DNA from: Cydia pomonella
Lineage: Eukaryota; Arthropoda; Insecta; Lepidoptera; Tortricidae
Reading direction: 5' to 3'
Assembly (NCBI RefSeq): GCF_033807575.1
Contig: NC_084723.1
Coordinates: 2,051,247-2,115,246 of the forward strand
Length of the DNA: 64,000 nucleotides
Shown: positions 50,887 through 62,981 of the stretch, piece after piece
How the letters are laid out: each line of letters starts with the position of its first letter
How positions within the stretch are numbered: the first letter of the stretch is position 1
Notes under the pieces: generated by a model
Databases searched by the model: none
Seen by the model: only the letters and a program-made list of their open reading frames with translations
Told to the model about the DNA's origin: nothing
Program-made: the position numbers and the translations under genes

Positions 50887-51190
50887 TAGTTATTTGTTTT
50901 ACAAGTGGAAAAGTTGTTGTTTAACCGCTCGTGCTAATATTGCTACTCGAGCTAAATAAAGATCCAAAATGTCGAAAAATGGAATCTTGAGCGTTGCGAG
51001 GGTTTCAAGTTACGAGAGTTAAACAAATTTTGCCCCAAGTGAAACACAAAACTTTTCACCACACTAACCCGAAGAAAATATTAGTCAAATAAAATCAAAC
51101 CAAATCAAATCCAAATGATCGTCATTAAATATTTATCATTTAAAATCATTATTCCAAAGTCAATTCTACCAGCTATTATCTGTGCACATT
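50887..51190. mobile_element. Dispersed repeat 'GTTGTTTAACCGCTCGTGCT', copy 2
   Basis: GTTTTACAAGTGGAAAAGTT, GTTGTTTAACCGCTCGTGCT, GCGTTGCGAGGGTTTCAAG, TTTTCACCACACTAACCCGA. Colinear with 28905-29310. Confidence 0.5.
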
Positions 51191-51199
51191 TGTAAAATA

Positions 51200-52099
51200 A
51201 AAAAAATAAACGTTTTTTTATTTAAACATTATTTCACAAAGTACAGAAATGCAAAGTCCTTAAAAGAAACCTTGAAAGCTTTTGCTACAAATTTAATATC
51301 TACATACACACTCCCAAATGATTGATAGCCAAGTATAAGGATGTGGTTAAAATCCATCTACTTTAAGGGGAATAAATGAACTCTGGCAACCCGTTTTTGT
51401 ATATATGTGTGTGTCGCTGAGCGTAAGACACGAGCGTCGCACGCACACATCGATCGAGTTTCGGCTTCACTTTTGGCAGATTAGCCTTATGAGGAGTAAC
51501 TGTCTATGTGTGATAGGTCAGTGAGTTATGAATTATTTCATTAAAGAAATGAAAACATGTAGGGCCTTTGTCAGAATCATTAAGACGTAGAAAATATCGA
51601 CTAAATTAATAATACATTACTAGACTACTTCCAAGAATATTTTTGTCTAGAAATTCAAATAAAAGGTTGCAAACCTCTGTTTAAGGCGGTATTCTAAATA
51701 ACGTGAAAACTATTTATCAGATCCTAACAATTGGTTTAAATCTAAAACTATGCCCTTTGATTTCATCTGACAAACGACTTTAAATCCTTAGGTTAGACAT
51801 CGCCGCCTAAGGCCTATCTATAGATTTACGCCAAAACTTTAAAACGAGCAAAGTTCTAGACTTTGGTAAATCCTCCAAAAGCCAGGCGTTGTAAACATTG
51901 GCATTGCCAAGTTCTAGACAAAAAGTTGCTTTGAAAAGCGAAATTTTGTTTATGTTTAAAGGTATATTAATTTAATTAAATGTTAATTAGGTTTGACGTT
52001 AAATGGATATACTTATATTTTAAGGGGCTTTTATTGATGCAGGTACAACAGATAATAGGATTACAGATAAGTACATAATAATAATAATGATAGATAAGT
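51200..52099. other. Unassigned DNA
   Basis: No supported exon for the THAP gene and no repeat edge. Confidence 0.35.
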
Positions 52100-52185
52100 A
52101 CGCAGGTAAAAATACGCAAGTAAGTATAACGGGTTAGCACTGATTGACTATCACGTTATTTTCTCGGGGACTAGCAAAGTATGTG
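52100..52185. repeat. Copy 3 of the GCA-GTAAAAATACGCAAGT repeat
   Basis: GCAGGTAAAAATACGCAAGT, AAGTATAACGGGTTAGCACT, GATTGACTATCACGTTATTT, ACTAGCAAAGTATG. See 23230-23570. Confidence 0.6.
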
Positions 52186-52841
52186 TGTACTGTCAATGTA
52201 CTTAATAATATATTGCACAAATTGGTTATCAGTACCTAATTTCGACTTTTTGCTGATTTTATTTTCTTCTCCATTTGAATTTAGTAACTATTATAATATA
52301 CATAAGCTTGGTCTACAACACTTGGTAAACTTGTATGTTAACATACCGTTTAGTTAAGTCCGTTTATTTTATGTATGTTTTAGTGAGAGCGTTTAAGGAA
52401 GTAAGTGTTCATCTCTATATTGTTTGTACCTAACAATGTAACCTATTATCCTGTCGCATACTTCTGTTGTTTCTCCAATAAAAATAAAATAAAAAAATAA
52501 AGGTAATATTTTTTGCTTTAATTCACATAATTTGTTTTTGATATAATTTAATATTACTTCAAATTAAGTTACAGAATTAATATCGTTAGCTCCTTGGTAT
52601 AATTTAACAGATTACCTATATTAACAGATTACATGAATTGATGTTGGCATAAACCAATTAGGAGGGAATTATTTACTATTGTGGTCTGTGCCGGTCAAAA
52701 CAGTACACGTAAATCCATTTACCACCGAATATTATTGACTATAATATTTTGGTATGTTATCTTCATATATTTATATTAATATTTAGTCATACAATTATGT
52801 CAAAAGTAGGGGGCTTAATTAAATGGATTTGTTTCGTACAA
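52186..52841. other. AT-rich DNA with a possible retroelement 3' end
   Basis: 52300-52500 ends in CCAATAAAAATAAAATAAAA, a polyadenylation-like end with no coding part. Otherwise nothing. Confidence 0.3.
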
Positions 52842-53105
52842 ATACAAATCCTCTTTATTGCACAACCTCAGATTTTTTTACATGGAAACACATATAATAC
52901 ATGAAGATATATGTATACAAAAGGCCGCCTTATCGCTAAAGAGCGATCTCTTCCAGACAACCTTTAGGTAGTGGAGAAATGAAACTTAATTTAACTAATT
53001 AGGAGGTGCAAAAAACTAAATTATAACTAAATATCACTAAATACCTTTAAAATTTAAGTCTACAACAGTAAGACAATATATACATACATACAAATTACAT
53101 AATTA
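52842..53105 (-). mobile_element. LINE 3' UTR, family T, copy 2
   Basis: Matches 4041-4300 (TTTATTGCACAACCTCAGAT; GACAACCTTTAGGTAGTGGA; AACTAATTAGGAGGTGCAAA) and keeps GGCCGCCTTATCGCTAAAGA, reduced in copy 1. Confidence 0.6.
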
Positions 53106-53106
53106 T

Positions 53107-53258
53107 ATGTGACGTTATCTATGAAAAGGGACCTTAATATTGTCGATGGCGCTTCCGCCGTTATAAACGATGCTCCGATACAAATACAACGCTGCGCGAC
53201 GCAGTGCGGCGTAAGCGCCATCGACAATAAGGTCCCTTTTCATAGGTAATGCCACATA
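53107..53258. mobile_element. MITE family 'TATGTGACGT', copy 2
   Basis: Left TATGTGACGTTATCTATGAA, AAGGGACCTTAATATTGTCG, ATGGCGCTT; right AAGCGCCATCGACAATAAGG, TCCCTTTTCATAGGTAATGC, CACATA. Long, nearly perfect arms. Confidence 0.82.
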
Positions 53259-53471
53259 CTATATAATATACTATATAATTCTTGCCAAAAATGATAACCA
53301 GTAACGCGGACAGAAACACTAACACTAACTAACGTTTATCATGTTTGATTAAATATTACAGACAGATGTACCAAGTATGATAAAAATGGGACTAATCTGT
53401 AAGTTCAAAACTTCAAACAAAAAATAATTTTCCAATTCGGTTGAGAAATCCTTAAACTACGTCCAAAAGAG

Positions 53472-53793
53472 AGGTATGGGCATTGTGAATGTCATGTCGC
53501 TTTGTGTGGTAGGGCACAGCACAGCGGATGTTATTCCAGATCTAGAGCAGAGCTCTCAACTGGGGAAGTACCTCCACCTTACAGAAAACCGCAGCCAAAT
53601 AACACTAGACCCTACTCATAGTGTTGTGTTCCTGCCGGTGAGTAAGGTTGCCAGAGCTCAACGAGGGGAGGGGGGTTTAGGGTCGGCAACGCGCATGTAA
53701 CTCCTCTGGAGTTGCAGGCGTACATAGGCTACGAAAACTGCTTACCATCAGGCGGGCCGTATGCTTGTTTGCCACCGACGTAGTATAAAAAAA
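53472..53793 (+). mobile_element. LINE family A 3' part
   Basis: GGGCATTGTGAATGTCATGT, TGTGTGGTAGGGCACAGCAC, CTGGGGAAGTACCTCCACCT, then the full tail to CCACCGACGTAGTATAAAAA. The short frame holds CVVGHSTADVIPDLEQS, as in the 27.5-kb copy, then frameshifts. Confidence 0.85.
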
Positions 53794-54545
53794 AATTACG
53801 GAGTTCTAAGATAACAAATATTAATCCAATCCATCACATCCAACACACACACACATCACATCACATCTGTATTTAAGGGAGTTCCCTCTGCCAACAAACT
53901 GTCTTACAGTTTGGCAGAAGAAAATAAAATTGTAAAATCAGGGTTTTTTTTACCAGAATAAATGATTTATTATTATTATTATTATATCTCCTTGGATTTC
54001 ACGGGTCTATAAATCCCGGTCTTTTGATAGGCTTGCGTGGGGATATAGATCCAACACGTAGAGGCCCCTTGGAGAGCTTTAATGTCATGTAGAACGCCTG
54101 CTGGAACCCGTTCACAGGCGCAACAATAGACACCCATGAACCGGTCGCAGCAGGCATTGGGACTATTGTAGTAAAAGTGAACAGTATAACGGTCTATGGA
54201 TTGAAGTTTGGGAGGATAATGAGACTGGGTTATTGCAAAGACGTCCGGACACCTGCCATAACAATGTTTTCACTAGTTATCGAGGCAGGCGGTGACTCGC
54301 CGCCCACTAGATGGGCCCCTGAAAATGCCGTCGTGAAGACGACCAGGAGCAACACCGGTGTGAGCGGCTCAGGGGTGTCGAGAGGTGTACGCCGCTTTCT
54401 ACCCAGTGGCTGATAACAACCACTGTGCCAACTCGCGTCTTATGCAAGTTTTCACTTCCACCCCTGGAGCATTTAGCTCTAACGACTCCTCTCTGGACGG
54501 CCAATGAAGGCAAATCCAAAGGCAATCCCATTATTATAAAAAAAA
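53794..54545. other. Moderately GC-rich possible LINE 5' region
   Basis: (ATT)n run at 53969-53990. From about 53990 to 54535 GC-richer DNA (CCACCCCTGGAGCATTTAGC, CCTCTCTGGACGGCCAATGA) ends in A-rich sequence. It looks like retroelement 5' UTR sequence, but no ORF supports this. Confidence 0.35.
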
Positions 54546-55751
54546 ATCTTACATCAGAATTGAGAACTTCTCCATATACCCAAAGTTAGAGATTATACAA
54601 CAGTATGACGCCTTTTGGAGTCTAGGGCGTAAAGCGGAAATAAAAATAGGTCGAGTGTCGGAGGGATTGCATCCATTAAATCATCGGAGCGGTGGCGCAT
54701 TCAGCATATACAAATGTCATGTTTAGGGTTCTGTAGGCGACTAGAAACCCTTAGTTTCGCCATGTCCATCTGTCTGTCCGTACGCTTTGCTCGGTGGTTG
54801 TTTTTTTATTTTATTACGTATACAACTTACTTACAACTACTACTTACTTACTTTACTTACTTCCGTGGGACTTAGTCAATTTGTGTAATAATGTCCTATA
54901 ATATTTATTATTTATTTATTTATTATTATACAACCTGTTAGAGCTAGAAAGCTGCAATTGGGCATGTAATTACACCGTGTTTTTATCGAATTCCGTTAAC
55001 TTCGGGGTATCGGTAAGTACGTTTAAGGAAACTAAATGGCACAGTTAATTTAAAAAAAAAAAAAAAATTCTATTTTTATTTTTATAAAAAAGTAACTAAA
55101 TGTTGCATTTAGCGTTGTTGTAACACGGACATTACATTTAACTCAATCAAACAATTGAAAACTGTGACATATCAATGTCATTTCGACCATCGATCGTCCG
55201 AGATAGTACTTACGTTTAGTAGCAAATGTATGAACTCGCACTAAACACTAATCAATAAGTAAACAGGCCCTAAGGCAAGTGTACACGCTCGTAAGGGCCT
55301 TATAAGATAAAAAATAATGTTTGATTATCTCCGAAATGGAGTTAATTAGAATATCGGTGTCTTTGAGAAAGTTACTTAATTTAAGCTCAGGAATCCACCC
55401 TCGAAATTAACGCAAATAAAAAAAAAACACGGTGTATAAGTATTTGCCGTCAAAGTGGTAAAATAAAATAATAATAAAACAATTTAGGGTACCACCCTAC
55501 ACGTATAGTGGGAGTGAATTTTTTTGGCTTCAATCCTAAGTCGTTATGTGGCATTGTGAAACTCATTTATTTTTTTAATATTTTACATCATAATAAAATA
55601 ATTCGTTTGTAAAATTAATTACTGATCGATGGCGAAGATTTTTTTCAGTTTGGTCAAAAATGCTTTGGTATGTCCGGGTGTTCTCCTCTACAGGTCGCAA
55701 TTCTCAACCGATCCTCGTGAAATTTTGTGAAAGTTGTAGAAGGTTCGATGA
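54546..55751. other. Unassigned DNA with two repeat scraps
   Basis: 54725-54800 (GGGTTCTGTAGGCGACTAGA, CTGTCTGTCCGTACG) resembles the GGTACGGAACCC family. An A-run of about 16 lies near 55052. No gene. Confidence 0.35.
54866..54927 (+). mobile_element. tRNA-derived SINE, family S, copy 13 (3' end only)
   Basis: CGTGGGACTTAGTCAATTTG, TGTAATAATGTCCTATAATA and an (ATTT)n tail. The head and body are absent. Confidence 0.75.
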
Positions 55752-55847
55752 TTAACACCTCTGGAGTTGCAGGCGTCCATAGGCTACAGTGACTGCTTAC
55801 CATCAGGCGGGCTGTATGCACGTGTGCCACCGTCGTGGTATTAAAAA
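55752..55847 (+). mobile_element. LINE family A 3' tail, short
   Basis: AACACCTCTGGAGTTGCAGG, CGTCCATAGGCTACAGTGAC, CATCAGGCGGGCTGTATGCA, CCACCGTCGTGGTATTAAAAA. The CGTCGTGGTAT ending matches the 14.2-kb subfamily. Confidence 0.75.
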
Positions 55848-57311
55848 CTAGAAATAGTTTGACGATTCAGTATTTGTGAGTTTTTCAAAATTGCAGAGCC
55901 ATTAGCACATTATAGTTTTTAGTTATGCTCTCGAGGTCTACAGCTCACAGAACCATTCGTTTTATCACGCATCATGGTCCTGGCAGAATATCAGCAATGT
56001 GGCTTGCCGCATCACCATGCTGAGCCAGCGCCAATTCTCTGCCACGACCATACATCGTTATCGCGGGAGTAACAACGATTTGACAGTACTGAAATATCGT
56101 GACAAATAAACAATAACAGAGGTGACACTTCTATCGAGAAACGTTAATATGTACATAAGTACATATTAGAGTTCAAAATGTAATAGTAGAAAATTTAGAA
56201 AAATATTGGTCATATTTTACGAAAATGTAAATAAAATATTTTAAGATGTAAATATATATATATAAATTATATTCATTAGTGACTTATTATTCAAGTTGGC
56301 ACGTTGACTCAAGCTTTTACATAGTGAAATATGAGTTAGATTGACGTTTTCAAACAAAACTTCATGCCAGATATGAAGCACATCTAAGAGGCTTAGAATG
56401 CGTAGGCAGAATATTCCGTTTATACAAAACAGACATTCTGTTACGTGTGTTCTTTGACAGGATTGTTTTTGCTCCCGCGATAACGATGTATGCCACGACA
56501 CATGGTTACGTCCATTCATATCGTGTAATTTTTTTTCTTTTAATTTAAGCTGCATGACAATGTTTAATAACTCAATAAAATATCTTTATTGAGCTTACTC
56601 TTTGTTGCGACTGCAACTTAATATAGCAGTAGCTAAACGCAGCCGTCGGGCTCGGCTAGTATTCGGAGGCTTTTTAAAAGCACCAATAGGAGCGCTCCAC
56701 ATAATCTGTTTCGCGGCCAATTGGAAGCATTTAAATCTAAACCTTTTGTACTGATCAAATCAAATATTGCAAATCACTCTTTCATCATCCTCCATACTTT
56801 CAACACCTATTTTCTACATTGAACCGTTTTGGCAAGAACCCTTGTAAACCAGTACCTTTGGGATGATTATACTTCACTTCATTATAAATCGAAGTTTTAT
56901 TTAAGTCGTCGAGATCCTGACCTGCACGGCGGCTACACTCTTTGTAATTATCATATATGTTGTGGAAATGAATAAAGTGTTTATCTATCTATCAATACAT
57001 ACACGATACAATCTTAATTTTTCGAATCACTGATGACTGATGCTGGATTCGATATATCAATCCATTTCCTGATTAAAACGCGGTAAGTAATTATTCGGCC
57101 TAAAATATTGGTTACATTTACATCGACTGAGTGGTTTTATGTGGAAGTTGTGGAACTAACATATTCAACGCTTTGATTTAATGTCAAGATAGCTTTAATA
57201 ATTATTAAATTATAATGAAACAATAAATCAGATAAACAATTAAGAAACCTTGAAATTATTCAAAGTAAATATTTATAAATTTAATTAAAATTAAGAAAGT
57301 TATATAAATCA
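55848..57311. other. Unassigned DNA
   Basis: TACATCGTTATCGCGGGAG (about 56052) has its inverse CTCCCGCGATAACGATGTA at about 56472, a 19-bp inverted pair 420 bp apart that may mark an old TIR element. No exon recognised. Confidence 0.35.
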
Positions 57312-57512
57312 AGCCCTTGGCCATTCCGGAGAAAAAGAACGGCAAAGGGAGGCCGCTTACCACGTGGTGGACAACCGTTACCAGGGACATGGAGCGGGCG
57401 CAGATCAACACTCAGACAACCCAGGACAGAAAAACCTGGCGCCTTCGAACGAGGAGGGCTGACCCCAGATAACGGGACAAGGCAAATAAGAAGAAGAGGA
57501 GAAGAAGTTATA
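57312..57512 (+). pseudogene. RTE-like LINE C-terminus plus short tail
   Basis: Plus strand: 'KPLAIPEKKNGKGRPLTTWW', 'TTVTRDMERAQINTQTTQDR', 'KTWRLRTRRADPR' and TAA (57470-57472). 'GRP.TTW' and 'ADP' before the stop mark an RTE-group RT end. The tail is a purine-rich AAGAAGAAGAGGAGAAGAAG. Confidence 0.78.
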
Positions 57513-57699
57513 TAAATCATAATAGTACATTGTGATACAAGTGTGCTAAGTTGGTCATTTCATTACACACGAGGCGATATTGTGCGCAATAAGAAAGCCG
57601 AGCACTATACCATACCATAGCACACGCATTTCATACGACGTTTTTCACCACACTTGCGAGGAAAAAATAAACTTTCATATTAATGAAATTTTAATTGTT

Positions 57700-57835
57700 A
57701 AATCGGTTAGTATGCAGTCTTGCATCTGTCATACTGCCTGCCGCCCCGCGCCCGCGGCGCCGGCTCCTGCCAATCCACGTTGTAAAATCTGCTCGACCAA
57801 TTTAAGAAGGCTCCGTTTCCTTACAAATTATTAGC
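57700..57835 (+). other. GC-rich Pro/Ala-coding patch
   Basis: The frame ending at 57832 reads CICHTACRPAPAAPAPANPR then 'CKICSTNLRRLRF'. Cys pairs and Pro/Ala repeats are visible. It may be a retroelement scrap; not recognised. Confidence 0.25.
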
Positions 57836-58001
57836 AATCAGTTACCTTTTTAACTCAGTCGGATAATATAATGAAATGCACGAGTGTTATAATATACTGA
57901 AAGAGCACGCGTGTTTAATAATTATACAGGATTATGAGCCAAAAATAGGTGGAATGAAAACGCCGTTTTGACCAAGTGTGTTCAAAAGTAGGATACCTAA
58001 C

Positions 58002-58207
58002 GGACAGATGTCAGAACCCCTAGTGTAAATTTATTCGATAGCGAAACGTGATGTACGCGTTTGCGTTAAGTCTCATTTTGTATGGGATTTTGAGTTTCCG
58101 AAACGTCCCGCTTGGCGCGCTGTTTCCCATCAATCAATCCCATACAAAATGAGAGTTAACGCAAACGCGTACGTCACGTTTCGCTATCTCACATCTGACA
58201 TCTGTAC
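58002..58207. mobile_element. Palindromic MITE 'ATAGCGAAACGTGA'
   Basis: Left GACAGATGTCAG, CGATAGCGAAACGTGATGTA, CGCGTTTGCGTTAAGTCTCA; right TGAGAGTTAACGCAAACGCG, TACGTCACGTTTCGCTATCT, CTGACATCTGT. Confidence 0.82.
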
Positions 58208-59032
58208 GTGAATGTTAACTCTGTTTAACTTTGAATATCAAAGTAGGTAAAGGTATAAAGGTATTCTTTTGTTTAATACAGATATCAAATGACTCCACAA
58301 ATGACCTCATGATCTCTAGATCATTAACATTTCCGACGTTCTATAAGATACCCTTTAAGAGTTAAAAGGACCCTTTAAAAGTTCACCTCCAGCTAGGGTG
58401 ACCAGACGTTCCGAATTTCTTGGGGCGTCCCGTTTTCAATCAATCAATATTTTTATTTATTAAAGATAGGTACATAGATGTTACAATTTAGTACTATTAG
58501 TATCACTGTCTTACCAGCATTAGGTGTACAAATTTTGTTTTGTGTTGGTAAGTTTAACAATAAATTGCATGCTTAAACCTTACCTTATTCTAAACACTAT
58601 ATAATTTTTAGTATTGCATTAAATTAAATTAATGTATTGTCTCTTTTATATTGTCAATGCAGTAATACGCTTTGTTTGATAAGAATGCAAACAGACGTTA
58701 TTCAACTAGATTTGGCCATGCTCGGAAATGTGGGAAACCAATTCGGGACAAAACATTCCCGAATTTGATGGTACAAAACCTAATAAATTACTGAATAGGC
58801 AGATGGCGCTGATAAGCACACATCGCGCAAGAATAATTTTTCAAACAACCTATCGGTGCCGCGGTTTTCAATATTTTTGTTTTTGCCATATCCTTTACCG
58901 AGTAAATAAATAAAATAAATACGTCAATAAATACGTGAATATTATAATATAGAGAATGTTGCAATAGTGGCGTCTCAGTTTTTAATTCACCTTGTAAGGG
59001 TAACTACAGTGTAGATGTCCCGAATTCAAATA
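58208..59032. other. Unassigned AT-rich DNA
   Basis: 58440-58640 may be a minus-strand LINE tail (ATCAATATTTTTATTTATTA opening). The frame 58728-58913 is unsupported. Confidence 0.3.
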
Positions 59033-59330
59033 TCAAATATCAAACATTTATTCAGCAAATAGGCCACAGGGGCACTTTTACATGTCCATTTTTACAAACA
59101 ATAAAAAAAAAACAATTACAAATATGGAATCGATGAAATAATAAATACTTTATTAGAGATGTATACTGTCTCTAAATGTCAAATTACACAAAAAAAACTA
59201 TGATAAAAAAATAAAACCATAAAATACTAAAATTCTTTAGAGATGTATAAGTCTCTAAGTGTCAGAGATAAAATAAAAAAAAAGATATTAAATTATCCTT
59301 AGAGATATAGAGGGTCGCCAAGGCTTGAAT
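59033..59330 (-). mobile_element. LINE-like 3' UTR, minus strand
   Basis: On the minus strand the end reads GGCCTATTTGCTGAATAAAT followed by GTTTGATATTTGATATTTG, a typical LINE 3' end with AATAAA. TTAGAGATGTATA-TGTCTCTAA occurs twice (59155-59178, 59232-59258). Confidence 0.5.
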
Positions 59331-59679
59331 TCTTATATAAATAATTAAAAGACAAAAAATTTAAACAGACAAGAACCGAAATTTTAATTGCAATTTCCCT
59401 ACTTTAATTATGACAGTCCCGGAAAATAAACTGCGACCTGCTAACCCTACCCGCCCTTTCGAGGCTCCAGTGAAGATTAAAGGTACAGTTCGCATGCAAA
59501 TCTCCTGATGTATGGCTCTCGTTTGTTACATAAAGAACCGATCCGGGTTGACAGTTGATATATGGTCTATAGAACAAGTTCGGGAGGGAGAGACGTGTAA
59601 CTGAACTCTTTTAGAAAAAAATATTACTTTTTTAAAGCAATTATGAGTATCTTGTCAATATAAACAAATATTAAGACTA

Positions 59680-59762
59680 TTAGGGTTTTAAAGGGTTAGC
59701 AACGCGCATGGTACACTAGAGTTGCATGCGTCCGTATGCTACAGCAACAGCTTACTGGTGAT
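59680..59762 (+). mobile_element. LINE family A tail, degraded
   Basis: GGGTTAGCAACGCGCATGGT, CTAGAGTTGCATGCGTCCGT, ACAGCTTACTGGTGATCTG. Recognisable but many changes. Confidence 0.5.
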
Positions 59763-60198
59763 CTGTTGTTTATTTGACTCTAAAATTGCACAGAAACTTT
59801 GCTGTATTATATTTTTACAATTCACAACAACATAAAGAACCAATCCGAGTTGCGCACGCACGAATTATAACTAACTGATATCAATCAGATATCGTTTTGA
59901 TGTGAAATGTAAGTTTGAATAAGCCTGTTAGCGTTTCTTTTATTTCATTTTTTTTTTGAAAAAAATGTTTACATGACATTACAGTTGAACCAATGCGTCA
60001 CGAAACTTAGAGTAACAGCAATAATAATTATAAGTATTAACAATTATAAAACAATAATGGCACATTAACAAATTAAATTGGAACAGTTGAGCACCTAGCA
60101 TCCATCGCCTCACAGAATCTTAAGCATTTACTATACACTGCCGCCCGCACACCGCCCTGCCACTGCATAAATAACTATCCCCGTAACTGAATACAATA

Positions 60199-60265
60199 TG
60201 GTGCAGCAACTGCTTGTCATCAGTGGACTGTGTGCTTGTTTGCCACCAACGTGATATTGGCAAAC
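60199..60265 (+). mobile_element. LINE family A tail, degraded
   Basis: GCAACTGCTTGTCATCAGTG, GACTGTGTGCTTGTTTGCCA, CCAACGTGATATTGGCAAA. Confidence 0.5.
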
Positions 60266-61190
60266 GTGATTTTTTTTAACTTTACCCTTTTTTTTCATTT
60301 TAATTACAATAATGTACTTTTGTATATTATAAAGAAAATTTTCATTACTTACACAAAAAAACATCTTGAATCAGATATTTTTTAATTAAATTGTAAGGAT
60401 CTTATGTGAAAGTACAAAAAATGGGTTTAGGGTAAAACCCAAATAGGACAAAAAGAAATAATTTTCCTAAAATGTGTAACTACGGTTTATTTAATTTTAC
60501 TATTCATATTTCACACCACAACATTGAATTCAATGGTTCTGCAACAAAGTTTTGTGAAATAACTGACTTACGGTATTTTTACCTAAGAGCATAAAACTTT
60601 TGGGATAAATTCTCATTCTATTTTGAACCATATTTCCATAAAGGTAAGGTCTTATGCATTTAGATTAGCCTGTATAGATAGTTTGAAGGATTTATGTTTT
60701 CCGAAGTAGTATCCTAAGTATGTATGACTGAGCGATGGATGTAATAGGATTAACATGTTTTGCCGTGTACTTGTACGAAACTAGGATTTCTTTATTTGTG
60801 TAGTGCAAAGCGATTTATCGCAAAAAATCGCGGGCCTATTCGGGTGTAAGTTCTTCCAACATTCATTCTTTTAAAATTATGGCTTCAGTCCAGTGGGGCT
60901 ATTTCGCCAGTATCAAGGTACTTTAAATACGGATAAATTGTACGGTTAGTACAAGACAGTGTACGGTGATTTTATCAGCTCTTGTAAATAGATAGCTGGA
61001 ATTTACAAGTAGCACGTGGACTACCGGCCGTTGACTCCAAAATGGTGGTTAAACGCGTTTCAAGATAATTTTCCATTCACTGCACACTACCACATTAGTT
61101 TACTGTATAATTAATTAAGATATCGATATTACACTTTAAACAATATTAATGAGCAAAAAAAAAAGGAATTAATCACGAGGCTAACTATCA
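60266..61190. other. Unassigned AT-rich DNA
   Basis: No feature recognised. Confidence 0.35.
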
Positions 61191-61221
61191 AGATGGCGAT
61201 GGCGCTCGAACTGGAAGTCTT

Positions 61222-61356
61222 CTAGTTTTAGTACTTAGATCTGATTTCGATATGATACCTACTGATCTGTCATTTCTTCAGCCAAAAACGTCCCTTTGGA
61301 CACCGATGGAGCTGTATCATATCGGAATCAGATCTAATAACTAAAATTCGAATTTG
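61222..61356. mobile_element. Palindromic MITE 'AGTTTTAGTACTTAGATCTGA'
   Basis: Left TAGTTTTAGTACTTAGATCT, GATTTCGATATGATA; right TATCATATCGGAATCAGATC, TAATAACTAAAATTCG. The centre is unpaired. Confidence 0.72.
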
Positions 61357-62852
61357 CCCGTCGGAATAATAATCTACAGGGCGTTTGACAACATGTAGGT
61401 AGGTAATCTTTAATGCGTTGGCAATTCAGTTTGAAAATGTCTAGGAACGAAAATAAAAAATACTTTCAAATTATTATTTCATTTTATTATAACTAGCGAC
61501 AACAATATTAATTTAAACGTAAATATTACTTTTAACGTTACATAGTTCCTTATATTAGTGACATAAGTGTACAATAAATAATAAAAGTACGTACTATGAA
61601 TAAAAAAATATGATAAAATATATACAGCAAAAATACAAAAGGAAAATAATTATATAATCTGAAAATATATACTGACTATTTATTAAGTTCATCATTACAA
61701 AATATACTGTACTATTATTTAACTAACATTTGCTCGAATTAAAGTATTGAATTATCCTGAAAGTTCATTTAAATATGTTAGTGTAAAAATTAAAAATAAA
61801 ATAAAATTAGGTTATTAAAATGGCGACACTTTAGTTAATACATTTTTAAATACAATAGTGTGTACATTTAATAAATCGTTTTTCTAAAACGATATTTTTG
61901 CTTTTCTTAATCTAAAGCGTCATTTGTCCCCGTTTTTTTAAATAATACTTTAATTATACCTAACAATTTTAAAAATATTACCTACTGTCTATATAATTAT
62001 GCATTTAAAAACTTGTTTTATTAAAATTACTGTTATTTTCAACAAAACTTCGACACAATTAAGCGCACGGAAAACATACATTAATGAAATATGCTTTCAG
62101 AAAGCAATCAAATATTGAAATACAAATTCAAATTGAGTACGCATTAATATATCGTGAAATGGTTTAAAAATGATGAATTTTAAATAAATATGCTCGACAT
62201 TTCTTGTAATGATGAGTAAACATAAAGTACCGTAAGTCCACCGAACTATATAGTCCTATATTACTGCAACTAATATGGTCCCAAGTTCAATACGTAATTA
62301 AAGAGGAAAGAATAGGTTATTTACAGAATAACGGTGTTTTTTCAATGAAATCCCATTTCGGGAGAAAACTGTTTCTACTAACTAAATCTTAACCAATCCC
62401 TTAGATTTTGATGTCGATCGCTTCAGCATAATATATTCTAGGTTTATAGGTTTCGCTAAAAAAAATGTTTTGTGAAAAAAAATAAAAACCTATATACTTA
62501 GTTTTTAATTGTGTCAATAACATATAAAAGTCATGGAGAATGGAAAGTATTTTAAAAATGGTTTTTTTTTTCTCTTTTTTTGTATAGTCGATCATGTGCT
62601 CTTAAGTAGGTATACTTTTTTTTCGTTTGATCTTACTTCTATTTTTTTTAATTTATTTAGAAAGCAAACAGTCATAATATAAACATATCATATATGCAAT
62701 ACAAAATATTTGTACCGCAACAAAAAAAAAGATACAAAAAACCTGAAGTTTCATAATTATGAATTATGTTAATTGAAATTACTAAATTTATAGCTGATGC
62801 ATGAATATATCAGATAGAAAAAGAACTGCCATCAGTATCATATTATAATGTT
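61357..62852. other. Very AT-rich DNA
   Basis: No exon, repeat edge or RNA gene recognised. Confidence 0.4.
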
Positions 62853-62981
62853 GGCCGAACGTTAATTGCAATTGACAATCAACCATTACAAATTGAACCA
62901 TAAACCCTAACGGACGGTTACAGTTTACGGTTCAATTTGTAATGGTTAATGGTTAATTGCATTAACGTTTCGGCCAACACA
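62853..62981. mobile_element. Palindromic MITE, family 'TGTTGGCCGAA', copy 2
   Basis: Left TGTTGGCCGAACGTTAATTG, right TTAACGTTTCGGCCAACACA. Inner arms ACCATTACAAATTGAACC / GGTTCAATTTGTAATGGT are perfect. Less decayed than 5131-5243. Confidence 0.82.

Noticed and set aside
54177..54531. Overlapping frames on both strands in GC-richer DNA
   Set aside because: No splice sites, domain or start context; more likely retroelement 5' UTR-like DNA.
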